From JBPOHE01 sp052035915 (lineage in GTDB: Bacteria; Pseudomonadota; Gammaproteobacteria; Chromatiales; Chromatiaceae): a DNA stretch of 22,780 nucleotides. Shown here piece after piece: positions 13,070 to 21,245 of this stretch. The notes under the pieces are model-generated. The model had not been told where the DNA came from. It saw nothing but the letters and a program-made list of their open reading frames with translations, and made no database searches. The translations under genes were made by a program, and so were the position numbers. The first letter of the stretch is position 1. Each line of letters begins with the position of its first letter. The stretch covers positions 1 through 22,780 of the forward strand of contig JBPOHE010000156.1 of assembly GCA_052035915.1 (NCBI GenBank). Direction: 5' to 3'.

Positions 13070-14887
13070 ATGTCCGATCCACCTCCTGATCCCCAGGCAC
13101 CCCGTCTGGTATCCCAAAGGATCGCCAGAGTCCGCCATCAGGTCGTGCAATTCGTGCAACGCGGACGAGCCCTGGCCCAGTCCCTGGATGATCCGGCCCT
13201 GAACACCGCCATCGAGGGACTGCTCGCCAGCGCCCGCAAGCCCTTTCTCTTCGTCATCGTCGGCGAGGTCAAATCGGGCAAGAGCAGTCTCATCAACGCC
13301 CTGCTCGACGCCCAGGTCTGTACGGTGGACACCACCCCCTGCACCACCCGCGTGCAAGAGATCAACTACGGTCGGCATCAGCAGCAGGATCTGGTCTCGG
13401 AGTACGAAGAGCGGATCTTCCTGCCCCACAGCATCCTCAAGCATATCGCCGTGGTCGACACCCCGGGCACCAATTCCATCGTTCGCGAGCACCAGCGTAT
13501 CACCGAGGGCTATATCCCCCAGAGCGATCTGGTGCTCTTCGTCTTCTTCGCCAAGAACCCTTACACCGGCAGCGCCTGGGACTTCCTCCGCTATATCAAG
13601 AATGACTGGCAACGCAACCTTCTTTTCGTGCTGCAACAGACGGATCTCCTGGAAACCGGGGAGCTGGAACGCACCCTGGGTCTGGTAAACCGTCAGTTGG
13701 AAATCGAGGGCGTCACCAAGCCGACCATCTTTCCGGTCTCAGTGCTCACGGGAGATGGACTGGATAGCCTGCGCGACTACCTGCGGCGGGAAGTGGTGAA
13801 GAGCCGCCAATTCAACAAGAGTATCTCCACCACCCATAACCTGCTGCACTTCCTGCGCCGTTTCGATCAGGCGCTCGGGCATCACCACCACATCCTCGAG
13901 TGGGACCAACAACAGCTGGCCCAGATGAGACGGCGTCTCGATGAAACGGCGGGGGAAGGCGAGCGGACCTATCAGGAGCTGCTGCAACGGGTGCGCCACC
14001 AGGTCGAGGAGACTCGCCGTTGGCTGGACGAGCACCTGGGGACCAGGCTGGCCGCCAGTAAAAAGAACACCGGAACGTCCGGTTTCTCGTTCTTCCTGGT
14101 ATCCAAACTGCCCCAGTCATTACGGCAAGGCCTCGATTTCCTGCGACAACCGAGCCTCTTGTTAGACAGTCTGAGCAGCGGCTGGGAGACCCCCCTCAAG
14201 GTGCTGGACCGCTTCGACCAACTCCAGAGCGAGCTGAGCCGCTGCCTCTTCCGTGCCCAGATCCGACACCTGGAGATCAATCGCCAGCTCAAAGAGGCGG
14301 CGCTCCAGGAGTTGGAGAAGCTGGCGGAGACCGCCACCGAACTGGAACCTTTACCCAAGGATCTGCTCGGTCGGCGGCGACAACAGAGCTTCAGCCGTGC
14401 CCGTCAGAAGCTCAGCACATGGAACGAGACCCTGCCCGAGCCACTGATGGCGCCCTTGAAGGCCCAGCGGACGCTCCACCGCTGGTCCTCGGTCTACCGT
14501 TTCTCCCAGACCGGCGGTACCCTGTCCGGCTTGTTGATCGGTTTTTATTTCAGCGGTCTGCTGACCGGCCTGGTCCTCGCCGCCGGCTGTTATCTGGGCA
14601 TCGGCTACGGACTTTCCCTCCACGGTCGCCAACGTCTAGGCAGACAGAGCAAAACTGCCTTGGAGAATGTCTTGGCGGAAGCCGATCGCAGGCTGCGCCA
14701 ATCCTTGCTGATCCAGCCGGGAAGGCTGCGGACCCTGCTCGAAGACATCCAGGGCAAATGCGGACAAAATCTGTTGGATCGTCGAGAGAGTCTTACCCAT
14801 CTCACCGCCTCCAGCGAAGAACTCCGAACCGAGGTCAAGACCTTTCAATCCTCGATCTGGTTGGATGAGGTCCAGGGTGAATACTGA
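13070..14887 (+). CDS. Dynamin-like GTPase, paralogue 1
   Basis: This is a 605-residue large GTPase. The G1 P-loop is GEVKSGKSS (65-73, K71), the switch region is near TTPCTTRVQEINYG, G3 is DTPG (130-133), and the G4 position reads QQTD (189-192) instead of N/TKxD. A long helical, coiled-coil-rich stalk follows to about 480. Next comes a hydrophobic hairpin (about 484-517, SGLLIGFYFSGLLTGLVLA) and a C-terminal helical region, the layout of bacterial dynamin-like membrane remodellers. The protein downstream is a clear paralogue, with near-identical P-loop regions. Bacterial dynamins often work as unequal pairs, so the two may form a heteromer. The cellular target is unknown. Confidence 0.85.
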   Translation: MSDPPPDPQAPRLVSQRIARVRHQVVQFVQRGRALAQSLDDPALNTAIEGLLASARKPFLFVIVGEVKSGKSSLINALLDAQVCTVDTTPCTTRVQEINYGRHQQQDLVSEYEERIFLPHSILKHIAVVDTPGTNSIVREHQRITEGYIPQSDLVLFVFFAKNPYTGSAWDFLRYIKNDWQRNLLFVLQQTDLLETGELERTLGLVNRQLEIEGVTKPTIFPVSVLTGDGLDSLRDYLRREVVKSRQFNKSISTTHNLLHFLRRFDQALGHHHHILEWDQQQLAQMRRRLDETAGEGERTYQELLQRVRHQVEETRRWLDEHLGTRLAASKKNTGTSGFSFFLVSKLPQSLRQGLDFLRQPSLLLDSLSSGWETPLKVLDRFDQLQSELSRCLFRAQIRHLEINRQLKEAALQELEKLAETATELEPLPKDLLGRRRQQSFSRARQKLSTWNETLPEPLMAPLKAQRTLHRWSSVYRFSQTGGTLSGLLIGFYFSGLLTGLVLAAGCYLGIGYGLSLHGRQRLGRQSKTALENVLAEADRRLRQSLLIQPGRLRTLLEDIQGKCGQNLLDRRESLTHLTASSEELRTEVKTFQSSIWLDEVQGEY

Positions 14888-15060
14888 GCCACGCTTCCTC
14901 GCACACCACTGTTCCGACGGCTGCCGCCGAATCCAGGACTTGGGACACCCCGGCCAGGCGTTTTCTCTGTGGATTTTGCTATTGGGCCCAGAGGCTCATG
15001 ATACCCTAGGTGATCTTGAATCCATCCTTGCCGGTTGTCGCAACGAGCCCTGAAACCCAC

Positions 15061-16821
15061 ATGCTGCGCATCGCCAAATCTCTGTTCGACAAGAACCTGG
15101 TGCCGAACGCGATCAATCAGCAACAGGAACAATTACTTGGACTCATCCGCCAGGGCCAGCAACTCGCCACCCTGCTCGAAGAGCCGGCACTGAGCGCGGA
15201 GATCGACCAACTCACGGCGGGGGCACTCAAGCCCTTCCTCTTCGTCATCGTCGGCGAGGTCAAATCCGGCAAGAGCAGTCTCATCAATGCCCTACTCGAT
15301 GCCCAGGTGTGCGCCGTCGACACCGCCCCCTGCACCTCCAAGGTTCAGGAGATCAATTACGGCGAAGAGGCGCAACGGATCGAGGTTTCCGAATTCGAGG
15401 AACGCCTCTTCCTCCCCCAGACGATCCTCAAACACATCAGCATCGTCGATACCCCGGGCACCAACTCCATCATCCGCCAGCATCAGATCATCACCGAGAA
15501 TTACATTCCCCAGAGCGATCTGGTGCTGTTCGTCTTTTTCGCCAAGAACCCCTATACGGGCAGTGCCTGGGATTTCCTGCGTTTCATCAAGCGGGACTGG
15601 CAGCGTCATACCCTTTTCGTGCTACAGCAATCCGACCTCCTACCGGCGGAGGAACGCAAGCGCACCCTGGAGCATATCCGTGAACAGCTCATCAAGGACG
15701 GCATCGAGGACCCGGTGGTCTTCCCGGTCTCGGTCAAAACCGGCGCCGGTATCAGCACTCTGAGGGATTACCTGCGTACCCAGGTGATGGAAGGGCGACA
15801 GTTCACCAAGATGCAATCTTTGACCCACAACCTTTTGCATCTGGTCGCTGGGCTCGAAAACCTACTGCAAAACCATGAGCGGCTCAATCAGCACGACGAC
15901 ATCTTGCTGGGCAAGCTCCAGGGTCTGAGCCTCAATCTGCAGACCGACGTCGACGTGGACAAACAGGTGGCCATCACCATGGACACTTGCCGTGCCCGCA
16001 CCGAGGAAGGCAAAAGGCGCCTACGCAAACGCTTCGAGGGTCATCTTTCCCTGCTGGACAAGCTCGATACCTTGAAAAACGCCCTCGCCGGGGGGCACGA
16101 GATCCAGCAATGGCTACAGGAGTTCTTCGGACACCTGCAACAGGAACTGAACAATATCCTCTACCAGGATCAACTGCGTTATTTTTCCCAACTCCACCGG
16201 CGGGCGCAGGAACTAGCCAGACAGATGGCCGAGGTCCTGTCCAATCGCCCGAGATTCTTGAAAAAGACCGCCCAGGACCGGCTCAGCCGCCGCCGCGAAC
16301 AGACCATGGAACAGGCCAGGCAACGCTTGGCCGCCCTGGACAGTATTCGTACCGAGGAATCTGTCCAACCGAAGACCGCGCTGACCCGCGTCAAACGTCT
16401 GCTGCTGATCTACCGCGTCGCCCAGAGTGGTGCCGCCCTCGCCCTGCTCCTCCTGGGCGGGTACTTCAGTGGGCTGATCACCGGACTCATACTGGGCGGC
16501 TTGGGTTATGTCGGCGTCGGCTATGTTCTATTTTCCCGCAATCGGGACAGCTTGCTGGGACAATGTCTGCTGGCGGTGGAGGGGGGCCTGGCGGATCTGG
16601 AACAGCAACTTCGCACCAGCCTCCAAGAGCATCTCACCACCCTACAGCAGGTGGGAGAGGGCGTGCGTACCGCCTTTGAACGGGACCTCAAGGAGCGCCG
16701 CACCCAGGTCGAGCAATTATCCTCGCAGATCAAGCAGCTGCGCGAGGCCCTACAGAGGTTTCAGGCTCTCGCAGGGCAACGTAAGGTCGAGGACAGCGCC
16801 CAGACGGCCGCGCCGGAGTGA
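15061..16821 (+). CDS. Dynamin-like GTPase, paralogue 2
   Basis: This 586-residue paralogue of the preceding gene has the same P-loop (GEVKSGKSS), DTPG switch and G4 variant (QQSD). The region from KPFLFVIVG to AKNPYTGSAWDFLR is almost the same as in paralogue 1, while the stalks have diverged. The membrane hairpin lies at about 457-495 (LALLLLGGYFSGLITGLILGG), and the C-terminus is a coiled coil (LKERRTQVEQLSSQIKQLREAL). I chose ATG 15061 because it aligns best with the start of paralogue 1; a GTG at 15010 would add 17 residues. Neither start has a good ribosome site. A 173-base gap precedes it, so it may have its own promoter. Confidence 0.84.
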   Translation: MLRIAKSLFDKNLVPNAINQQQEQLLGLIRQGQQLATLLEEPALSAEIDQLTAGALKPFLFVIVGEVKSGKSSLINALLDAQVCAVDTAPCTSKVQEINYGEEAQRIEVSEFEERLFLPQTILKHISIVDTPGTNSIIRQHQIITENYIPQSDLVLFVFFAKNPYTGSAWDFLRFIKRDWQRHTLFVLQQSDLLPAEERKRTLEHIREQLIKDGIEDPVVFPVSVKTGAGISTLRDYLRTQVMEGRQFTKMQSLTHNLLHLVAGLENLLQNHERLNQHDDILLGKLQGLSLNLQTDVDVDKQVAITMDTCRARTEEGKRRLRKRFEGHLSLLDKLDTLKNALAGGHEIQQWLQEFFGHLQQELNNILYQDQLRYFSQLHRRAQELARQMAEVLSNRPRFLKKTAQDRLSRRREQTMEQARQRLAALDSIRTEESVQPKTALTRVKRLLLIYRVAQSGAALALLLLGGYFSGLITGLILGGLGYVGVGYVLFSRNRDSLLGQCLLAVEGGLADLEQQLRTSLQEHLTTLQQVGEGVRTAFERDLKERRTQVEQLSSQIKQLREALQRFQALAGQRKVEDSAQTAAPE

Positions 16822-16909
16822 TCTGGGAGCGGAATCGCGATACTTGGCGGGCGAGAGGCTGGCCCATTGCCCTCCGGCGCTCTCGGGCTTGAGCGTTTTA
16901 GCCCGGTCA

Positions 16910-16930
16910 TTGTTCTCTGATAGAGAACAA
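16910..16930. promoter_or_regulatory. 21-bp palindrome C (TTGTTCT-N7-AGAACAA)
   Basis: Perfect seven-base arms flank the centre CTGATAG. It matches sites A and B upstream of hsp20 in both arms. Its position between convergent genes makes an ordinary operator role doubtful. Confidence 0.6.
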
Positions 16931-16950
16931 TTCCTCTTGAAATTGCCGCA

Positions 16951-16971
16951 TCGTTCTCTAAAAAAGAACAA
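16951..16971. promoter_or_regulatory. 21-bp palindrome D (TCGTTCT-N7-AGAACAA)
   Basis: The architecture is the same, with one arm mismatch (TCGTTCT) and centre CTAAAAA. The mismatch breaks one base pair without compensation, which argues slightly for protein binding over RNA folding. Confidence 0.55.
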
Positions 16972-17065
16972 AAACCAGCCAATTTTAGCCTATGCCCGGA
17001 ACCGCTGAGGCCTGTAGGCGCGGCCTGGCCCGCGCTTATCCTTCCTGGCAGAGCGAAGACGCCTT

Positions 17066-17091
17066 AGGCGATTACCGGAAAAAAATCGCCT
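17066..17091. terminator. Possible bidirectional terminator between convergent genes
   Basis: An eight-base stem (AGGCGATT / AATCGCCT) with a ten-base, A-rich loop lies 16 bases beyond the 3' end of the phosphatase-Nudix gene. No clean T run follows on either strand. Confidence 0.3.
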
Positions 17092-17107
17092 TATCCCTCA
17101 GCTTGGT

Positions 17108-18076
17108 CTACCCAGCCTTGAGTTGCTGCGCCAGTTTGACGACCAACTCCTTCAATCCCGCTTCCTCCAGACTCGCGATAGCCTCATCCTTTTCCATCCA
17201 CAGCCTCCGCCGGTGGCCTTCTTCCCGATCCGGTTCGTCAACGCACTCGGTCACTTCCAGGACGTAGACATCCACGCTACAGGTGCCACCCCATTTTTCG
17301 TAGCTGTACCGGCCCAAGGGCTGGTCGCTGACCCGGCCCTTCACCCCGGCCTCCTCCCAGGCCTCCTTGGCGGCCGAATCACCTGGTGACATATCCGCTT
17401 CCTTGATCCCTTTCGGGATGACCCAACGAGTCCCGCGGCGGGAAGACACCACCAGTATCTGCAGCTTCCCCTCGATTATCCGATAGGGGATCACGCCGGA
17501 CTGATCATAGTAATAGGCCGGACGTTCGACTTCCCGCGCCCCGGCCGAGGTGTCGATACGAAACAGCTCCGCAACCTGATCCGGGCGGGTAATGGAGAGG
17601 AGTTCGGCGCCACCCTGGCGCAGGCTGGCCCAGTCCTTGGGGATCTTGAGCACGGCCAGTGTGGCGGTCGGCAACAACTTGCCGTCATCGGACTCGGGCA
17701 GGGCACCGGCGGCAAGGTAAGCCACCAGACCCTCCAACCCCGGATTGTGCCCGACCAGCATGACCTTCTCGGCCTCCGCCGGGCAGTCCGCTAGCGTCTC
17801 CAGCAGATCTTCGACGGATCCCATGTAGATTCGCTCATCGAGGCGGATCTTTTTTTCTTTGAGACCCAAAACCCGGCAGGCCGCCTGAGCGGTGCCCAGG
17901 GCCCGCTCCGCCGGGGAACTGACCACCAGGTCTGGAACCAGTCCCCGATCCTGCATCCAAGCGGCGATTCGTTGCGCCCCCACCCGACCGCGATCGGTCA
18001 GGGGGCGTTCATGATCCGGTTTCAAAGTGCTCCAGTCGGATTTGCCGTGGCGCAAAATCAGTAGCTTGCGCTTCAT
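17108..18076 (-). CDS. SixA-type histidine phosphatase fused to a Nudix hydrolase
   Basis: This is a 322-residue two-domain enzyme. Residues 1 to about 160 are a SixA-like histidine phosphatase: LLILRHGKSDW (RHG, catalytic His), RPLTDRG, SSPAERALGTA and the second catalytic VGHNPGLE. Residues from about 185 form a Nudix domain with WVIPKG and the box GIKEADMSPGDSAAKEAWEEAGV; its seventh position is Met instead of Glu and the Arg is Lys. The W-x-(I/L/V)PKG form resembles diphosphoinositol-polyphosphate-type Nudix enzymes. I start at ATG 18076, where the phosphatase fold begins; a frame running to 18154 would add 26 polar residues. The substrate is unknown. Confidence 0.85.
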   Translation of the reverse strand: MKRKLLILRHGKSDWSTLKPDHERPLTDRGRVGAQRIAAWMQDRGLVPDLVVSSPAERALGTAQAACRVLGLKEKKIRLDERIYMGSVEDLLETLADCPAEAEKVMLVGHNPGLEGLVAYLAAGALPESDDGKLLPTATLAVLKIPKDWASLRQGGAELLSITRPDQVAELFRIDTSAGAREVERPAYYYDQSGVIPYRIIEGKLQILVVSSRRGTRWVIPKGIKEADMSPGDSAAKEAWEEAGVKGRVSDQPLGRYSYEKWGGTCSVDVYVLEVTECVDEPDREEGHRRRLWMEKDEAIASLEEAGLKELVVKLAQQLKAG

Positions 18077-18163
18077 CTCCTCGAGTTCTCCTGTGGATCG
18101 GTTATTTTCATTAGCTCTGTTATTACTGGATGTCCGGCACGCTCGGACGGACACAGATACCCC

Positions 18164-20863
18164 TCAACGCCGACGAATACGTTCCTGAACCCGCGCCAAA
18201 GACCGCGCCCAAGGACCGCCGACGCGCACTTCGGACGGAAGCTCGCTGATGGCGGCCTGGGCCTCGGCCATGGAAGGGAACACCCCATAGAGCAACATAT
18301 TCCAGGAACGACCTTCCCGGACCCCGGTATAGATCGCCAATTCCCGGTTCCAGTTATGGGCGGCGGCCAACTTGAGCACCGGCCCCTGGGTGAAGGCGCC
18401 GAAGATCTGCAGGCTGTAGCTCCCCGGATCCTGGGTCAGCAACCAGTCTTCGCCTTGGATAGCCGCCATGCCGAGGGAGGATGGGGTCGAGGGAAGGCTT
18501 CTGGTGTTCAATCGACCAGCCATATCGGCCTGGGTCTGGCGCAAGGCGGTCAGATCCGCCGTCAGGCGCTCGATGCGCTCCTCAAGCCGTCCTTGATCGG
18601 CCCGTACCTGACCAACATCGCCCTGAAACCCGGCCAGGGTCTGTTGTATCCCTGTCGGTTCGGCTCGAGCCTGGCGCAAGGCGGTCAGATCCGCCGTCAG
18701 GCGCTCGATGCGTTCGCCAAGCTGGTTTTGCTCACCCCGCATCTGCCCGAATTCATCCCGCATCCCGGTCAGGGCCTGGAGCGTCCCCGCCGTTTCGACC
18801 CCGGTTTGGGGCTGGGAAGACGAGGTTTCCCCGCTCGGCCGGGCCAGCCTATCTCCCAGCTCGGTCTGGGTGGTACGCAAGAGAGTGATATCCCCCCGCA
18901 AGGCGGTGAGTTCCTGCCGGATACCAGCGATCTCGGTGCCGGTCTGGACCTGGGGCGATGGCTCGACCGGGAGAGATTTTTGCTCATTGATCCGATTGGT
19001 GAGCTTGACGATGTCGTCGCGCAGGGTCGTCTCAGCGGCTACCCGGGATTTGAGTTCACCGATATCCGCCCCCTGCTGGGCGATGGCCTGCCGCCAGGCC
19101 TCTCGATCCTGTTGGAGCAACTGATCCTGTCCCCGTTGCTCCAGGGACTGGCTCCAATACCAACCGCCACCCAACACCAGTAAGACCATCACCACCGACC
19201 AGAGCGCCCCCTGATGGGCCGTGGTGCCGCGGTAGACATCATCCAACCCCTTGGCGGTATCGGCGAGGCGTTGGCGAAGACCGGAAACATCGTCCCGCAG
19301 GCGCTGCTGGGTCGCATGCCCCATTTCCTGGCGGCGATCGAGCTGTTCCAGCCGCACCTCGTGTTTCTCGGTCTGGGCACGCGCCTGGTTGAATTCAGCT
19401 TCCAGGCGGTCGAACTTGCCCTGTTGGCGCTCGAGTCTGGATTCGGTCTGGGCGTGAGCCGCCTGCAATTGCTGCAACTGACCCCCGAGATCCGTACCCT
19501 GGGCCGCCACAGCGGACACTCTGCTCCCCAACTGCCCCAGCTGGGAGGCGGTGCGATCGAGATCCGTGATCGCCTTGCCTAGACCGGCCTGCAAGCCCGA
19601 AGTGGTTCCCTGCAGCTCCTGCTGGGTCTTCCCGACGGCCTGCAACTGATTGAAAAGATCCTCGATGGCGCGATGGACCTCTTCCATCCGCTCATCGATA
19701 TTGAGTTGCATGGCCTTGTTCCGCGCCTGCAACAGATGGCTGCGATCAGTCAATGACCTAAGTTCCTGTACCGCCTGGTTCATGGCCCGGTGGAGCTCCT
19801 CCGCCCCCTGTTCCAGGGCGGCCAACCTGGTCTCCCCCTCCCGGATCCCTCGGCCCTGGGCCTCGACTTGATCGCACAGAGGCCCGATATCCAGCTCCTG
19901 GGGTGGCGGTATCGGACTCTCGGCTTGTATTAGAACCGCCTCGGCGTTTCTTTCCTCCCTGGGCAACCGCGCCACGAACTCAGCCAGATCGGCCACCTGG
20001 ACCGCCAGTTGGTTACCCTGGACCTGGAGTGTCGCACTCCCCTCCTCCAACTGCCGTAGCCGTCTGACGACCGCCTCATCGGCCTCGTCCACCGCCCGAT
20101 CGCCCGCCTGTTCGAGTAAACGTTGCTGTCGAGCCTCGATCTCGTCGAGGGTTGCGGCGAGTTGGCGATCCTTGTCTTCCAGGTCTTCCGTCGTATCTTC
20201 CGTGAGGTTGAGGCGACGCTCCAGTCGTTCGATGGCCTGCTGCTGGGACTCTACCAGGGTCCGCCAATCGTCCGGCTGGCTACGAGCCTCGTTGCGGCGG
20301 AAGGCGACCACATTGGTCAGGCGCGGGAAGCTCCCACCCGGCTCGGCCAGCAGGTTTGTCGTCAGGGTATTCTGGGCCAGGTTGTCCACCGCCAGGGAAT
20401 TGAGTGTATCGGCCAGCTCCGTAAGGGTTTGCACCCGCTGCTCGACCTGTTCCACCCGGCTGGCGAGGGCATCGGCCCGTTCCAGACTGAGGGATGTCTG
20501 CTGGGCCAGTTGCGCCGTGCGTTCGAGGGCCTGGTCCAACTCCCGTCCATTGGCCGCTTTGGCCTGGGCCTCCAGGTTGGCCGCCAGCGTTCGTCCATGT
20601 TCACGGACGACGCGCATCTCGTCACGCAGGCTGGTCACCCGATCGCTGAGGCGAAACAACCTCTGGTCGATCAGGTGTCCATTCGTGTACCCCAGATCCT
20701 TTTGGGTGATCAGTGCCCTCTGCTCGGCCCGATAGCGTTTCAGTTTTTTGGCCAGTCTATGCAACTTTGTCTTGAGCTGATTCCGGAGCTGGGGGAGTTG
20801 TATCCGCGCAGCACCCTGGTTTGCCGGCTGCGGCGGTAAAGGCGGAGTGATTTCATTTTCCAT
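18164..20863 (-). CDS. Giant coiled-coil membrane protein with C-terminal SPOR domain
   Basis: This is an 899-residue protein. Residues 1-550 are almost continuous predicted coiled coil (Gln/Glu/Leu/Arg-rich), preceded by a Pro-rich start (TPPLPPQPANQG). One transmembrane helix follows at about 553-573 (LWSVVMVLLVLGGGWYW). Then comes a second coiled coil with 45-residue repeats, and a C-terminal SPOR domain from about 815 (DPGSYSLQIFGAF through WNMLLYGVFPSMAEAQAAISELP to PWARSLARVQERI), the DamX-like type that binds denuded septal peptidoglycan. The topology puts the SPOR end in the periplasm and the very long N-terminus in the cytoplasm. A division or envelope-organising role is inferred. 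It is 87 bases upstream of the phosphatase-Nudix gene and probably cotranscribed with it. Confidence 0.85.
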   Translation of the reverse strand: MENEITPPLPPQPANQGAARIQLPQLRNQLKTKLHRLAKKLKRYRAEQRALITQKDLGYTNGHLIDQRLFRLSDRVTSLRDEMRVVREHGRTLAANLEAQAKAANGRELDQALERTAQLAQQTSLSLERADALASRVEQVEQRVQTLTELADTLNSLAVDNLAQNTLTTNLLAEPGGSFPRLTNVVAFRRNEARSQPDDWRTLVESQQQAIERLERRLNLTEDTTEDLEDKDRQLAATLDEIEARQQRLLEQAGDRAVDEADEAVVRRLRQLEEGSATLQVQGNQLAVQVADLAEFVARLPREERNAEAVLIQAESPIPPPQELDIGPLCDQVEAQGRGIREGETRLAALEQGAEELHRAMNQAVQELRSLTDRSHLLQARNKAMQLNIDERMEEVHRAIEDLFNQLQAVGKTQQELQGTTSGLQAGLGKAITDLDRTASQLGQLGSRVSAVAAQGTDLGGQLQQLQAAHAQTESRLERQQGKFDRLEAEFNQARAQTEKHEVRLEQLDRRQEMGHATQQRLRDDVSGLRQRLADTAKGLDDVYRGTTAHQGALWSVVMVLLVLGGGWYWSQSLEQRGQDQLLQQDREAWRQAIAQQGADIGELKSRVAAETTLRDDIVKLTNRINEQKSLPVEPSPQVQTGTEIAGIRQELTALRGDITLLRTTQTELGDRLARPSGETSSSQPQTGVETAGTLQALTGMRDEFGQMRGEQNQLGERIERLTADLTALRQARAEPTGIQQTLAGFQGDVGQVRADQGRLEERIERLTADLTALRQTQADMAGRLNTRSLPSTPSSLGMAAIQGEDWLLTQDPGSYSLQIFGAFTQGPVLKLAAAHNWNRELAIYTGVREGRSWNMLLYGVFPSMAEAQAAISELPSEVRVGGPWARSLARVQERIRRR
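18536..18712 (-). repeat. Internal 135-bp (45-residue) repeat in the SPOR coiled-coil gene
   Basis: A 42-base block at 18536-18577 recurs identically at 18671-18712, offset by 135 bases, exactly 45 codons. It encodes the repeated RIERLTADLTALRQ segment. This reads as a recent duplication within the periplasmic coiled coil, with earlier, more diverged copies before it. Confidence 0.85.
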
Positions 20864-21245
20864 CGACGGCTTCTCAATAGGGTCTGTGGTTGGAATGAAC
20901 GAGGAATAGGTAGTGAGTCGGTTTACACCTCAACCGCGTAGGTCATGCCGGGCCTGGTATCGAGGGACACTCTTAGGCGATCCCGGTCTTTTGTGAGACG
21001 CCTTGATCGTTCAGATTGACATTGGCAAAAATCGACGCCGGCGCCGAACTGAACGAGGGCAATTTATGCGGTTACGGCCAAAGTGTAGCCAAAGATCGCC
21101 CCGATCACTAACAATTGACGAAGAATCACCCGTATTTCGCCCTTCCGCGATACCGGAAACAAGGGGAAACGCCCAGTCCAGACCGGGCGAGGCCCCCAAG
21201 AAGATCGCGAACAACGGCGGGAAACAAAGCCGGAAAAGTGGACGT
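20864..21245. other. Intergenic region between CHAD and SPOR genes
   Basis: This 382-base stretch is upstream of the SPOR gene and downstream of the CHAD gene, both on the minus strand. I see no gene, no clear terminator after CHAD and only a weak promoter-like pair (TTGAGG, then CCTATT 17 bases on) about 40-65 bases before the SPOR start. Confidence 0.4.

Larger units (their letters stand above)
16884..16999 (-). repeat. Dispersed palindromic element, copy 2 (inverted)
   Basis: This is the 116-bp inverted counterpart of the element at 10326-10431. It holds palindromes at 16910-16930 and 16951-16971 (centres 41 bp apart). Its length difference from copy 1 is explained by a 20-base instead of an 11-base spacer plus one extra base in one arm. 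By eye the arms match at roughly 60 percent, less than the palindromes. Unlike copy 1, it lies between two gene ends rather than before a gene. Confidence 0.7.
16822..17107. other. Convergent intergenic gap holding palindromic element copy 2
   Basis: This is the gap between the 3' ends of the second dynamin-like gene (+) and the phosphatase-Nudix gene (-). It holds the second palindromic element at 16884-16999 and a hairpin at 17066-17091. I see no gene in it. Confidence 0.6.

Noticed and set aside
14060..14095. AAGAAC...GTTCTT inverted repeat inside the first dynamin gene
   Set aside because: The arms are in the opposite order to the 21-bp palindrome, the spacing differs and it lies in coding sequence. 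Likely chance.
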